This document shows, piece by piece, positions 34,541 to 43,782 of a stretch of 64,000 bases of DNA. The notes beneath the pieces were generated by a model, which saw nothing but the letters and a program-made list of their open reading frames with translations, did not search any database and had not been told where the DNA came from. The stretch is from the NCBI RefSeq assembly GCF_006716425.1, contig NZ_VFOZ01000001.1:7707237-7771236 (forward strand). The letters are read 5' to 3'. Origin of the DNA: Actinoallomurus bryophytorum. GTDB lineage: Bacteria > Actinomycetota > Actinomycetes > Streptosporangiales > Streptosporangiaceae. Each line of letters opens with the position of its first letter. The first letter of the stretch is position 1. Both the position numbers and the translations under genes were made by a program.

Positions 34541-36055
34541 TCATTCGATCTGGATGGCGACCACACAGGTGTCGTCGTTGGGATTGGGGGCGCCGAAGGC
34601 ACGGAGGACGTGGTCCAGCAGTCCCTCCGGGTCGTAGCTGTCGGCCGTCGAGGCCGCGCGGATCAGCAGGTCCAGGCCCTCCTGCAGGCCGCGCTCGCGG
34701 CGTTCGATCAGGCCGTCGGTGTAGAGCAGCAGCAGGTCGTCCGGCTCCAGCGAGGTCGTCTCGAGCTCGAACTCCGGGATCTCCATCGCGCCGAGCAGGA
34801 TGCCCTCCGGCGGGTCGAGGGTGATGGCCTTGCCGTCGCGGATCAGCAGCGGCGGCAGGTGGCCGGCCTGGGCCCAGGTGAGGATCCGCCGGGCCGGGTC
34901 GTACCGGCCCGCCAGCACGGTGGCGGTCAGCGACGTGGGCCAGTGCAGCGTCAGCCGGTTGAGCCAGCCCAGCAGGCGGTCCGGCGGCGCGCCGGAGAAG
35001 GCCAGGCCGCTCAGGCCGTTGCGCAGCCGTGCCATCGCGGCGGCGGCGGTCAGGCCGTGGCCGGACACGTCGCCGATCGCGAGGAACACGCCCTCGCCGT
35101 CGATCGCCGTCGTCTCGTACCAGTCGCCGCCCACCCGTGCGGAGTGGCCCGCAGGCAGGTAGCGCACGGCCGCCCGCAGGCCCGGCTTGGTCACGATGCC
35201 GTCGGGCAGCGGAAGGATCGAACGCTGCATCTCGATCGCCTGATGGCGCTCGGCCGCGATGAGACGGCGCTCCAGCTGGACACGGGACGCCTTGAGGGCG
35301 CGTTCGCCGAGCCGCCACCGCGTGATGTCCTGGCAGATGCAGCGGACCGCCGCGGGCATGCCGAACGCGTCCAGCACCGGCTCGCCCATCAGCCGTACGT
35401 CGCGGGTCTCCTCGCCGCGCAGGATGCGGATCTCGTTGTCGACCTTCTCGCTGCCGTCCAGGAGGGTGCGGACCAGGTGCACGACCAGCGGGACGTCGCC
35501 GGCGACGACGCGTTCGGGCAGGCGGTCGAGCGGTAGCGGGCCCTCGGACGGATCCCGGCCGAAGATCCGGTAGAGCTGGTCCGACCAGTAAATCCGGCCA
35601 CCGGCCAGGTCCCACAGCCCCCAGCCCAGGTTGCCGATGCGCTGGGTCTGCTCGATCTGCTCGCCCAGGCCGCCGGCCGCCGGTGGCGCCGGTCCGGGCG
35701 GCGGCGCCGCGGGCGTACGCGAGACGGCGCGCAGGCGCGCGACGAGGTCGGGGATGGTCCGGCCGCCGGGGGAGGGCCTGCCCTCGCCGCCGGGCTCGGG
35801 CGTGAGCAGCAGCCGTGCGGCGACCTCGGGAGTGACGCCGCTGTCGCGCGCGATCTCCAGGAGATGGGTGTGGGCCGCGGCGAGACCGCAGCCGAGGCGT
35901 TCGGAGAGGAGGCCCTTGGCCTGTTCGAGGACCGCCGTCGTGCCGGCGGCGGAGCGCAGCTGCTCCAGCTCGGCCCGTAGCCGGTCGACCGTGTCCGCCA
36001 GGGTGGCGGCGCGCCGGTCGCCTGCGCCGCCGTCCTTGCCGTGAGGGATGCCCAT
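34541..36055 (-). CDS. ANTAR-PAS-SpoIIE serine phosphatase
   Basis: A 504-residue signalling protein with three parts. An N-terminal coiled-coil/ANTAR segment (about 15-85, 'LRSAAGTTAVLEQAKGLLSERLGCGLAAAHTHLLEIARDSG') would bind paired RNA hexaloops. A PAS domain (about 135-250, 'GNLGWGLWDLAGGRIYWSDQLYRIFGRDP...VRCICQDIT') senses a ligand. A PP2C/SpoIIE phosphatase (about 285-504) has metal-binding motifs 'ARVGGDWYETTAIDGEG', 'AIGDVSGHGLTAAAAMARLR', 'LLYTDGLIERRE' and 'NDDTCVVAI'. SpoIIE-type enzymes dephosphorylate anti-sigma-factor antagonists. The ANTAR module ahead of the phosphatase suggests control by or of RNA structure. ATG 36055. Confidence 0.9.
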   Translation of the reverse strand: MGIPHGKDGGAGDRRAATLADTVDRLRAELEQLRSAAGTTAVLEQAKGLLSERLGCGLAAAHTHLLEIARDSGVTPEVAARLLLTPEPGGEGRPSPGGRTIPDLVARLRAVSRTPAAPPPGPAPPAAGGLGEQIEQTQRIGNLGWGLWDLAGGRIYWSDQLYRIFGRDPSEGPLPLDRLPERVVAGDVPLVVHLVRTLLDGSEKVDNEIRILRGEETRDVRLMGEPVLDAFGMPAAVRCICQDITRWRLGERALKASRVQLERRLIAAERHQAIEMQRSILPLPDGIVTKPGLRAAVRYLPAGHSARVGGDWYETTAIDGEGVFLAIGDVSGHGLTAAAAMARLRNGLSGLAFSGAPPDRLLGWLNRLTLHWPTSLTATVLAGRYDPARRILTWAQAGHLPPLLIRDGKAITLDPPEGILLGAMEIPEFELETTSLEPDDLLLLYTDGLIERRERGLQEGLDLLIRAASTADSYDPEGLLDHVLRAFGAPNPNDDTCVVAIQIE

Positions 36056-36391
36056 GGGACCACTTTCAATGGTGATCGTCTGCGTCCGGACGACGACTCA
36101 GAGTAGTCATGCCGGGCCGGCAGAATGGAATCGGACCTGGTTTCCGGAAGGGTCGTAGCGGATGCGAGACGGAATCTGAAGGACGCGATCGCCTTGTGCG
36201 TGCAACGCGCGCGGGTTCTATCGTAGCGATTCCCACCCTCTGTTATGAAGCGATCGCACAGAGCGGTCATTCGTGCATTCGTTCGTGTGGCGCGCGGGGG
36301 TGTGCCGGGGCCGCGTGCCCGCCGCCGTGGCGGCGGCCGGGGCGGGGTAGATTGCGCGTCAGCAGGTCCTCAACCGACGAGAGGTGGCCCC
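36056..36391. other. Divergent intergenic region
   Basis: No gene is seen. It separates the phosphatase (minus) from the Xaa-Pro peptidase (plus). GCCGCC-GT-GGCGGC (36321-36334) forms a small stem, and a TAGATT -10-like box lies at 36348-36353. The peptidase ribosome site GAGAGGTGG follows at about 36379-36387. Confidence 0.4.
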
Positions 36392-37510
36392 TTGACCAGC
36401 GCGACATCATCGTTCGAGCCCGAACGCCTCGGCCGGGCGCGGCAGGCCGTGGCCGACTCGGGGCTGGGCGCGGTGTTCCTGACGCCAGGGCCCGACCTGC
36501 GCTACGTCAGCGGCTATGACGCCACCCCGCTGGAGCGGCTGACGTGCCTGGTGGTGCCCGCCACGGGCGATCCGTTCCTCGTCGTGCCCCGGCTCGAGCT
36601 GCCCGCCGCGCAGGCGTCGCCGGCCGCCGGCCTCGGGGTGGAGATGGTGCCCTGGGACGAGACCGACGACCCGTTCGCGCTGGTGGCCGCGCGGCTGCCC
36701 CGCGACGTGACGCGCGTCGGTGTGGCGGACCGCATGTGGGCGGTCATGGCGCTGCGGTTCCGCGCCGCCCTGCCGGGCGCCGAGCAGGTCGCGGCCGGCA
36801 AGGTCCTGCGCGAGCTGCGCATGCGCAAGAGCGCGATCGAGGTCGAGGCGCTGCGCGAGGCCGGCGCGGCCATCGACCGGGTGCACGGGCTCGTGCCGGG
36901 TCTGCTCAAGGCCGGCCGGACCGAGCGCGAGGTGGGCCGGGACATCGCCGAGGCCATCGTCGCGGAGGGACACGCGGTCACCGACTTCGTCATCGTCGGA
37001 TCCGGGCCGAACGGCGCCAGCCCGCACCACGAGCTCTCCGACTGGGTGATCCGGCCCGGCGATCCCGTGGTGGTCGACATCGGCGGCACCATGCCGAGCG
37101 GCTACTGCTCCGACGAGACCCGCGTCTACGCCGTGGGCGAGCCGCCGGCGGACTTCCGCGCCTACTACGCGGTGCTCCAGGAGGCCCAGGCCGCCGCCCG
37201 CGCCGCCGTACGCCCCGGGGTCACGCCGGAGGCGGTCGACGCGGCGGCACGCGACGTCATCGCGGCGGCCGGCTACGGCGAGTACTTCATCCACCGCACC
37301 GGTCACGGCATCGGCCTGGAGACCCACGAGGAGCCCTACATCGTGTCGGGCAACACCGAGCCGCTCGAGGCCGGCATGGCGTTCTCCATCGAGCCGGGCA
37401 TCTACCCCGGCGCGCACGGCGCCCGCATCGAGGACATCGTCGTGTGCACGCCCGAAGGTCATGAAAGCGTCAACAACGTGACCCGTGACCTGGTCATCGT
37501 GGACGGCTGA
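36392..37510 (+). CDS. Xaa-Pro aminopeptidase/dipeptidase (M24B)
   Basis: A 372-residue metallopeptidase that releases N-terminal residues preceding proline. It has the creatinase-type N-domain ('GLGAVFLTPGPDLRYVSGYDATPLERLTCLVV') and the pita-bread catalytic domain. The five dimetal ligands are visible: Asp in 'VVVDIGGTM', Asp in 'YCSDETRVYAV', His in 'RTGHGIGLETHEEPY', Glu in 'FSIEPGIYPG' and Glu in 'ARIEDIVV'. TTG at 36392 is supported by the GAGGTGG site; the upstream open frame is not coding-like. The length suits a PepQ-like dipeptidase. Confidence 0.93.
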   Translation: MTSATSSFEPERLGRARQAVADSGLGAVFLTPGPDLRYVSGYDATPLERLTCLVVPATGDPFLVVPRLELPAAQASPAAGLGVEMVPWDETDDPFALVAARLPRDVTRVGVADRMWAVMALRFRAALPGAEQVAAGKVLRELRMRKSAIEVEALREAGAAIDRVHGLVPGLLKAGRTEREVGRDIAEAIVAEGHAVTDFVIVGSGPNGASPHHELSDWVIRPGDPVVVDIGGTMPSGYCSDETRVYAVGEPPADFRAYYAVLQEAQAAARAAVRPGVTPEAVDAAARDVIAAAGYGEYFIHRTGHGIGLETHEEPYIVSGNTEPLEAGMAFSIEPGIYPGAHGARIEDIVVCTPEGHESVNNVTRDLVIVDG

Positions 37511-37542
37511 CGCGCGGCGGCTCATCCCGGGGCGCATCACGT

Positions 37543-37560
37543 TAGTCGGACGTCCTACTA
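37543..37560. promoter_or_regulatory. 18-bp palindromic operator before the acyl-CoA dehydrogenase
   Basis: TAGT-C-GGACGTCC-T-ACTA is symmetric at 16 of 18 positions. It overlaps a TACTAT -10-like box and lies about 50 bases before the start codon, which suits repression by a TetR-type regulator. Confidence 0.6.
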
Positions 37561-37610
37561 TTTTCCCGAGCCACTCCTCAGCGTCGAGGGGTGGCAGGGG
37601 AGGCGTGACG

Positions 37611-38774
37611 ATGAGCCCACTGCTACCGCCGGTCGATCGTGAGCTGCCGACACCGGAGGCCCGCGACCTTCTCGACCTGACCCGCGAACTGGTCGAGGCC
37701 GAGCTCGCGCCGCGCGCGGCCGAGGACGAGGAGGCCGGCCGTTTCCCCCGTGAGGTCTTCCGTACGCTGGGCCGGGCCGGGCTGCTGGGCCTGCCCTACC
37801 CCGAGGAGCTCGGCGGGGGCGGCCAGCCGTACGAGGTCTATCTGCAGGTGATCGAGGAGCTGGCGGCGGGCTGGCTCGCCGTCGGCATGGGCGTGAGCGT
37901 GCACACGCTCGCCTGCTTCCCCATCGCGCGGTACGGCTCCGCGGAGCAGCGCGAACGCAGCCTGCCGGACATGCTGGGCGGCGACCTGCTCGGCGCGTAC
38001 TGCCTGTCCGAGCCCCACTCCGGCTCCGACGCGGCCGCGCTGGCCACGCGGGCCGACCACGACGGTGACACCTACACCCTCAATGGCACCAAGGCGTGGA
38101 TCACCCACGGGGGGCAGGCCGACTTCTACACGGTCTTCGCACGTACGTCGGCCGACAAGAGCCGTGGGGTGTCCTGCCTGCACGTCCCCGCCGGCGCCGC
38201 GGGGCTGCGCCCGGCGGCACCGGAGAAGAAGATGGGCCTGCGCTCCTCGCCCACCGCCCAGCTGGTCTTCGACGACGTACGGGTCCCGGAGGCGGACCTG
38301 GTCGGCGAGGAGGGTCAGGGGTTCCCGATCGCCCTGTCCGCCCTCGACGGAGGGCGGCTGGGCATCGCGGCGTGCGCGGTCGGCGTGGCGCGGGCGGCCC
38401 TGGAGACGGCCGCCGCGTACGCGCGCGAGCGCCGGCAGTTCGGCAGGCCGATCGGGGAGTTCCAGGGCCTGCAGTTCATGCTCGCCGACATGGCGACGGG
38501 CGTCGAGGCGGCGCGTTCGCTCTACCTGAGCGCCGCGCGCCGGCGTGACGCGGGTCTGGACTACACGACGCACGCGGCCATGGCCAAGCTGTTCGCGACC
38601 GACACCGCGATGCGCGTGACCACCGATGCCGTGCAGGTACTCGGCGGCTACGGGTATGTCAGCGACTTTCCGGTCGAACGGTATATGCGCGAGGCAAAGG
38701 TGCTACAGATCGTCGAAGGGACGAATCAGGTTCAGCGCGTCGTGATCGGCCGCCGGTTGACGCGGCCGAGATAA
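37611..38774 (+). CDS. Acyl-CoA dehydrogenase
   Basis: A 387-residue FAD flavoenzyme of fatty-acid or amino-acid catabolism. It shows the FAD/substrate signature 'GAYCLSEPHSGSDAAAL' and 'LNGTKAWITHGGQADFY', the middle beta domain 'EKKMGLRSSPTAQLVFDDVRVPEADLVG', and 'ERRQFGRPIGEFQGLQFMLADMA'. The catalytic Glu lies in 'LQIVEGTNQVQRVVIGRRL'. ATG 37611 is preceded by GGGGAGGC. The upstream palindrome suggests inducible control. Substrate chain length cannot be read. No partner thiolase or ETF gene is adjacent. Confidence 0.95.
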   Translation: MSPLLPPVDRELPTPEARDLLDLTRELVEAELAPRAAEDEEAGRFPREVFRTLGRAGLLGLPYPEELGGGGQPYEVYLQVIEELAAGWLAVGMGVSVHTLACFPIARYGSAEQRERSLPDMLGGDLLGAYCLSEPHSGSDAAALATRADHDGDTYTLNGTKAWITHGGQADFYTVFARTSADKSRGVSCLHVPAGAAGLRPAAPEKKMGLRSSPTAQLVFDDVRVPEADLVGEEGQGFPIALSALDGGRLGIAACAVGVARAALETAAAYARERRQFGRPIGEFQGLQFMLADMATGVEAARSLYLSAARRRDAGLDYTTHAAMAKLFATDTAMRVTTDAVQVLGGYGYVSDFPVERYMREAKVLQIVEGTNQVQRVVIGRRLTRPR

Positions 38775-38788
38775 CGATCTCTTTACGA

Positions 38789-38798
38789 AGAGCGCTCT
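38789..38798. promoter_or_regulatory. LacI-type palindrome upstream of sugar transporter operon
   Basis: AGAGCGCTCT is a perfect palindrome with the AGCGCT centre found in operators of LacI-family sugar repressors such as the CebR box. It is about 100 bases upstream of the first gene of the sugar ABC operon. Confidence 0.55.
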
Positions 38799-38848
38799 CC
38801 CACGCTAAATCTTGCGGCCCCTGCAAGGGGGGAGTAGGAACTCTGGCA

Positions 38849-38880
38849 CGCGTTCTTGGAACGCGCTTGGGTCATTTTTT
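38849..38880 (+). promoter_or_regulatory. Hairpin plus T-run before the MsiK-like gene
   Basis: CGCGTTC-TTG-GAACGCG (38849-38865) is a 7-bp perfect hairpin, followed within 10 bases by six Ts (38875-38880), just ahead of the ribosome site GAGGAGG. It could be a second operator, or an attenuator in the leader. Confidence 0.45.
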
Positions 38881-38893
38881 ATGAGGAGGCGCG

Positions 38894-40180
38894 GTGGCCG
38901 AGGTCGTCCTGGCCGGAGTTGGCAAGGTCTATCCCGATGGCACTCGTGCCGTCGGCGATCTGAATCTGAACATCGCGGACGGCGAGTTCCTCGTACTCGT
39001 CGGGCCGTCTGGCTGCGGAAAGACGACAGCGCTGCGGATGGTGGCCGGGCTCGAGGAGATATCCGAAGGAAGGGTCAGCGTCGGGGGCCGGGTGGTCAAC
39101 CGGGTGCCCGCGCGCGATCGCGACGTCGCGATGGTCTTCCAGAGCTATGCCCTCTATCCGCATCTTTCGGTCCGGCAGAACATCGGGTTCGGGCTCACCC
39201 TGCGCAAAATGAAGAAGGACGTGATCCGCAAGCGGGTCGACGCGGCGGCCAAGACGCTGGGCCTGGAGGACCATCTCGAACGCCGGCCGCGTAACCTCTC
39301 CGGCGGCCAGCGGCAGCGGGTCGCGATGGGCCGTGCGATCGTCCGTGAGCCGCAGGCGTTCCTGATGGACGAGCCGCTGTCCAACCTCGACGCCAAGCTG
39401 CGCGTGCAGATGCGCGCGGAGATCGCCCGCATCCAGCGCGACCTCGGCGTCACCACGATCTACGTCACCCACGACCAGACCGAGGCGATGACGCTCGGCG
39501 ACCGGGTCGCGGTGATGAAGAAGGGCGAGCTGCAGCAGGTCGCGGCGCCGCAGGAGCTGTACGACCGGCCCGCGAACCTGTTCGTCGCCGGGTTCATCGG
39601 CTCCCCGGCGATGAACCTCCTCAAGGGCGACCTCAGCGGCACCGAGGGCGATATGCGGCTCTCGATCGGCGGGCAGGAGCTGCGCGTCGGCGCCGGCGTG
39701 CTGGAGCGGCGGCCCGCACTGCGCGACTACATCGGGCGCTCCGTCGTGGTCGGCATCCGGCCCGAGGACATGGAGGACGCCAGGCTGAGCCCGGGCGGCG
39801 AGGGGACCCGGCTCACCTCGACCGCCGAGCTCGTCGAGGCCATGGGCTCCGACGTGCTCGTCCACTTCGGCATGGAGGCCGCGACGGTCGTGACCGAGGA
39901 CACCAAGGAGCTCGCACGCGACGCGGGCACCGACGTTCTCGGCACGCTGGAGACGCCGCACACGACGGTGGTGGCGCGGTTCAGCCCCCGCACGGAGGTC
40001 CAGGTCGGCGACTCCATCGACGTGCACGTGGACACGGCCCGGCTGCACTTCTTCGACCTGGACACGAGCAAGTCGATCTGGGACGCCGAACCCGCGGTGG
40101 AGACGGCGGACGAGGCTCCCCCGGAGACCGCCGAGGCGGACACCGCCGACGCCGGCGAGGCCAAGGAGGAAGAAGAGTGA
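38894..40180 (+). CDS. msiK: Sugar ABC transporter ATPase, MsiK/UgpC class
   Basis: A 428-residue ATPase of the MalK type. Walker A 'GPSGCGKTT' (about 39-47), Q-loop '[14 protein letters not shown]', signature '[14 protein letters not shown]', Walker B '[16 protein letters not shown]' and '[16 protein letters not shown]'. The C-terminal regulatory TOBE/OB region runs to about 390, followed by an unusual acidic tail ('[26 protein letters not shown]'). MsiK-type ATPases often serve several sugar importers at once, but this one lies in an operon with its own binding protein and permeases; its stop overlaps the binding-protein start by 4 bases. GTG 38894. Confidence 0.92.
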   Translation: MAEVVLAGVGKVYPDGTRAVGDLNLNIADGEFLVLVGPSGCGKTTALRMVAGLEEISEGRVSVGGRVVNRVPARDRDVAMVFQSYALYPHLSVRQNIGFGLTLRKMKKDVIRKRVDAAAKTLGLEDHLERRPRNLSGGQRQRVAMGRAIVREPQAFLMDEPLSNLDAKLRVQMRAEIARIQRDLGVTTIYVTHDQTEAMTLGDRVAVMKKGELQQVAAPQELYDRPANLFVAGFIGSPAMNLLKGDLSGTEGDMRLSIGGQELRVGAGVLERRPALRDYIGRSVVVGIRPEDMEDARLSPGGEGTRLTSTAELVEAMGSDVLVHFGMEAATVVTEDTKELARDAGTDVLGTLETPHTTVVARFSPRTEVQVGDSIDVHVDTARLHFFDLDTSKSIWDAEPAVETADEAPPETAEADTADAGEAKEEEE

Positions 40181-41496
40181 GAACCAATACGCGATGGACC
40201 GCCACGGCGGCCGCAGCGGGACTGCTCCTCACGGCGTCCGCCTGTGGCGGTAGCGACTCGAAGTCCTCTCCCAGCTCCAGCGCCGGTGCGCAGGAGTTGA
40301 AGGGGGTGACGATCGAGGTCGCGGCGAAGTGGACGGGTCCTGAGCAGGCGAGTTTCGAGAAGGTGTTGTCTGCTTTTGAGAAGCAGACGGGTGCGAAGGT
40401 GAATTACGCGTCGACGGGTGAGAACACCGATGCGTATCTGGGGCCGCGTATTCAGGCGAAGCAGCCGCCGGACATCGCGATTCTGCCGCAGCCGGGTCTG
40501 GTGGCGCAGTACGCGAAGAAGGGTGATCTGAAGCCGTTGTCGGCGGATGTGGCGTCGACGATCGATGCGAATTACACCCCGTACTGGAAAGAGCTGGGGT
40601 CGGTCGATGGGAAGACCTACGGGGTGCTGGTGAAGGCGGCTTACAAGTCGATCATCTGGTACCGGTCGAAGGCCTTTGATGACGCGGGTGTGCAGCCGCC
40701 GGCGGATTGGGCTTCGTTCACGAAGGCCGCGCAGACGTTGTCGGATGCGGGTTCGACGCCGCTGGAGCTGGCGGCGGGGTCGGGGGATGCGTGGACCCTG
40801 ACGGACTGGTTCGAGAATGTGTACCTGTCTCAGGCGGGTCCGGACATGTACGACAAGTTGACCAAGCACGAGATCAAGTGGACCGACGCGTCGGTGACCA
40901 AGGCTCTGCAGACGCTGGTGCAGGTCTGGGGTAAGTCGAACATGATCGCGGGCGGTTCTTCGGGTGCGTTGCAGCAGAAGTTCGATGGTTCGGTGACGGA
41001 CACGTTCGGTAAGAACAAGGCCGCGATGGTCTATGGGGGTGACTTCGCGGCGGCGAACATCGGGACGACGTCGGCGAAGGTCGGTACGGACGCGAAGGTG
41101 TTCGCGTTCCCCAAGGCGGGGTCGACGACTCCTGCGGTGCTGGGTGGTGACACGGCGGTCGCGCTGAAGGACAGCAAGGGCGCGATGGCGCTGATGAAGT
41201 ATCTGGCTTCGCCGGAGGCGGGCACGGTGTGGGCCAAGGGCGGCGGTTACATCTCTCCGGACAAGAACGTCAAGCCGGATGCGTATCCGGATGCGCTGAC
41301 CAAGCAGTTGGTGGCGCAGATGCAGGCGGCTGGGGATTCGGCTCGGTATGACATGTCCGACCAGGCGCCGGCGGCGTTCGGTGGTACGCCGGGTCAGGGT
41401 GAGTGGGAGGACCTGCGGGGCCTGGTGAAGAACCCGGGTGACATCAAGGGTGCTCAGGCGAAGCTGGAGTCCGACGCGGCCAAGGCCTACAAGTAG
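40177..41496 (+). CDS. Sugar ABC transporter substrate-binding lipoprotein
   Basis: A 439-residue family-1 binding protein. The signal '[16 protein letters not shown]' ends in Cys23, the lipid-anchored residue, followed by a Ser/Asp/Gly linker. The mature part opens '[35 protein letters not shown]' and has '[21 protein letters not shown]' and '[11 protein letters not shown]', typical of alpha-glucoside-type binding proteins. Codon use differs from neighbours: far more codons ending in T or A (GGT, GAT, TCT) from about 40300 on, which suggests recent acquisition or different selection. GTG 40177 overlaps the msiK stop. Confidence 0.92.
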   Translation: MRTNTRWTATAAAAGLLLTASACGGSDSKSSPSSSAGAQELKGVTIEVAAKWTGPEQASFEKVLSAFEKQTGAKVNYASTGENTDAYLGPRIQAKQPPDIAILPQPGLVAQYAKKGDLKPLSADVASTIDANYTPYWKELGSVDGKTYGVLVKAAYKSIIWYRSKAFDDAGVQPPADWASFTKAAQTLSDAGSTPLELAAGSGDAWTLTDWFENVYLSQAGPDMYDKLTKHEIKWTDASVTKALQTLVQVWGKSNMIAGGSSGALQQKFDGSVTDTFGKNKAAMVYGGDFAAANIGTTSAKVGTDAKVFAFPKAGSTTPAVLGGDTAVALKDSKGAMALMKYLASPEAGTVWAKGGGYISPDKNVKPDAYPDALTKQLVAQMQAAGDSARYDMSDQAPAAFGGTPGQGEWEDLRGLVKNPGDIKGAQAKLESDAAKAYK

Positions 41497-41506
41497 GCGA
41501 TGAGTC

Positions 41507-42856
41507 ATGACAGCGATTACTGAAGAGATGGCCTCGCCGCAGGACAGCGGCGAGGCCGGGAGCGGTTCGGGCCGGCTCGGCCCTCCGTCCTGGCTCGCGT
41601 TGGGCTTCCTGCTTCCGGCGTTGTTGCTGCTGGGTGCGCTGGTGGTCTATCCGATCGTCTACACCGCGATCCGCAGCTTCTTCGACGCCTCGGGCAAGAA
41701 AGTGGTGGGGCTGGACAACTACACCGCGATCTTCACCGACCACGATTCGCTGGTCGCGGTGCGCAACACCGCGATCTGGGTTATGGTCGCGCCCACGGTG
41801 GTGGTGATCCTTGGGTTGTTGTTCGCGGTGTTGACCGAGCGTATTCGCTGGTCGACGGCGTTCAAGATGGTCGTTTTCATGCCGATGGCGGTCTCGTTCC
41901 TGGCCTCGGGTGTGATCTTCCGGCTGGTCTATGAGCAGGACCCGTCGATGGGTGTGGCCAACGCGGTCGTCACCTCGGTGCACGACACCTTCGCGGGTGG
42001 TTCGCGGTATCCGGGTGCTTCGGCCAGGGAGGGCGACAAGAGTCCCGACGTGGCTCAGGCGGGCGCGGTCGTGACGCGCCGGCAGGTCCAGCCCGGTGCT
42101 GCCGTGCTGATCCCGCTGGTCGGGGTGAAACCGGAGAACCTGCCGAACAGCCCGACTCCGGCCAAGGCCCCTCCGGCGGTGCCGGGCAAGATCAGCGGGC
42201 TGGTGTGGTTCGACTTCACCAAGGGCGGCGGCGGCACGCTCAACCTCCCCGACGCGAAGGAGGCGGGCCTGTCGGGGATGAAGGTCCAGGCCGTGTCGGG
42301 GGCGAAGGTGGTCGCCTCGACGACCACGGATAAGGACGGCTCCTTCGTATTCGACAAGCGACTGCCCGCCGGTTCGTACACGCTGAAGTTGCCGAAGGAC
42401 AATTTCGCGGCTTCCTACGGGGGCGTGAACTGGCTGGGGTCGGCGTTGATCACTCCGGCGATCATCGCGTCGTACATGTGGGTGTGGGCCGGGTTCGCGA
42501 TGGTGTTGATCGCGGCGGGGCTGGCGGCGATTCCGCGCGACGCGCTCGAGGCGGCGCGGGTGGACGGCGCGACCGAGTGGCAGGTGTTCCGGCGGGTCAC
42601 GATCCCGTTGCTGGCACCGGTCCTGACAGTGGTGTTCGTCACGATGTTGATCAATGCGCTGAAGGTCTTCGACCTGGTGTTCATCATCGGTGGCGGTGAT
42701 CCGAACGCGTCGGTGCTTGCGGTGCGGATGTGGACCGACTCCTTTGGTGGCGGTAACGACCAGGGGGCCGGGTCCGCGGTCGCGATCTTGTTGTTCTTGC
42801 TGGTCGTGCCCGCGATGTTGTTCAACCTGCGGCGTTTTCGACAGGAGAACCAATGA
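41507..42856 (+). CDS. Sugar ABC permease (MalF-like) with extracytoplasmic beta-domain insert
   Basis: A 449-residue permease, about 150 longer than usual. Helices: about 25-50, 85-110, 120-145, then after an insert about 305-335, 370-400 and 420-440. The EAA loop is 'AAIPRDALEAARVDGATEWQVFRRVTIPLLAPV'. The insert (about 155-305) lies where the large MalF periplasmic loop is found. Its second half, 'ISGLVWFDFTKGGGG...LSGMKVQAVSGAKVVASTTTDKDGSFVFDKRLPAGSYTLKLP', has the look of a SdrD-B/carboxypeptidase-regulatory-like beta-sandwich. It may contact the binding protein. Its stop overlaps the next start by 4 bases. Confidence 0.9.
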   Translation: MTAITEEMASPQDSGEAGSGSGRLGPPSWLALGFLLPALLLLGALVVYPIVYTAIRSFFDASGKKVVGLDNYTAIFTDHDSLVAVRNTAIWVMVAPTVVVILGLLFAVLTERIRWSTAFKMVVFMPMAVSFLASGVIFRLVYEQDPSMGVANAVVTSVHDTFAGGSRYPGASAREGDKSPDVAQAGAVVTRRQVQPGAAVLIPLVGVKPENLPNSPTPAKAPPAVPGKISGLVWFDFTKGGGGTLNLPDAKEAGLSGMKVQAVSGAKVVASTTTDKDGSFVFDKRLPAGSYTLKLPKDNFAASYGGVNWLGSALITPAIIASYMWVWAGFAMVLIAAGLAAIPRDALEAARVDGATEWQVFRRVTIPLLAPVLTVVFVTMLINALKVFDLVFIIGGGDPNASVLAVRMWTDSFGGGNDQGAGSAVAILLFLLVVPAMLFNLRRFRQENQ

Positions 42857-43770
42857 GTACCGCGACCATTCCCGAGTCCGGGCCCACCACGGACCGGCCG
42901 GACTACAGCGGCGCGCCGCGCAGGAGTGTCGCCTCCCGTATCGTCGCCCGGCTGGGCGGCGGGGTGGTGCAGATCCTCCTGCTGATCGTGGCGGTGGTCT
43001 GGCTGGTGCCGACGCTGGGGCTGTTCGTGGCCTCGCTGCGGTCCCAGCAGGATGACAACTCCACCGGCTGGTGGCACATCTTCAGTGCCCCCTCCCAGCT
43101 GACGTTCAAGGCCTACTCGGACCTGCTGGGCAAGCCCGACTTCGTAGACTCCTTCTGGAACACCGTGCTCATCGCGCTACCGGCCACCCTGCTGGTCGTC
43201 GCGATCGCGTCACTGGCGGGGTACGCGTTCGCGTGGATGGAGTTCCCCGGCCGCGACTGGCTGTTCCTGATCGTCGTGGCCCTGCTGGTCGTCCCCGTGC
43301 AGGTCGGACTGATCCCGGTGGCGAAGCTCTACGGCTGGATCCATGTGTTCGGGTCGATCCCGAGCGTGGTGGCCTTCCACGTGGCGTTCGGGCTGCCATT
43401 CGCGATCTTCTTGCTGCGCAACTTCTTCGCCGGCATCCCACGGGACCTGCTGGAGGCGGCGCGAATGGACGGCGGGAAGGAGTGGACGATCTTCGTCAAG
43501 GTGATCTTCCCACTCGGCAAACCCGCGATCGCCTCACTCGCGATCTTCCAGTTCCTGTGGGTCTGGAACGACATGCTCGTCTCACTGGTCTTCGCCAACA
43601 CCGGCTCCCAGCCGATGACCAAGTTCCTGCAGTCCCAGATGCGGCAGTTCACCGGCAACATCGACATCCTGGCCCCAGGAGCCTTCCTGTCCCTGATCGT
43701 CCCGCTGGTCGTCTTCTTCGCCTTCCAGCGCTACTTCGTCCAGGGCGTCCTGGCGGGTTCCGTCAAATAG
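42853..43770 (+). CDS. Sugar ABC permease (MalG-like)
   Basis: A 305-residue partner permease with six membrane helices, beginning about residue 36 ('VVQILLLIVAVVWLVPTLGLFVASL'). The EAA loop 'GIPRDLLEAARMDGGKEWTIFVKVIFPLGKPA' docks the ATPase. The ending 'FFAFQRYFVQGVLAGSVK' is the classic MalG-family C-terminus. It overlaps the previous gene by ATGA and is followed by a two-part hairpin terminator, closing the four-gene operon. Together the genes make an importer for an alpha-glucoside or similar oligosaccharide; the exact sugar is not readable. Confidence 0.94.
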   Translation: MSTATIPESGPTTDRPDYSGAPRRSVASRIVARLGGGVVQILLLIVAVVWLVPTLGLFVASLRSQQDDNSTGWWHIFSAPSQLTFKAYSDLLGKPDFVDSFWNTVLIALPATLLVVAIASLAGYAFAWMEFPGRDWLFLIVVALLVVPVQVGLIPVAKLYGWIHVFGSIPSVVAFHVAFGLPFAIFLLRNFFAGIPRDLLEAARMDGGKEWTIFVKVIFPLGKPAIASLAIFQFLWVWNDMLVSLVFANTGSQPMTKFLQSQMRQFTGNIDILAPGAFLSLIVPLVVFFAFQRYFVQGVLAGSVK

Positions 43771-43782
43771 CTCGCCGACACG

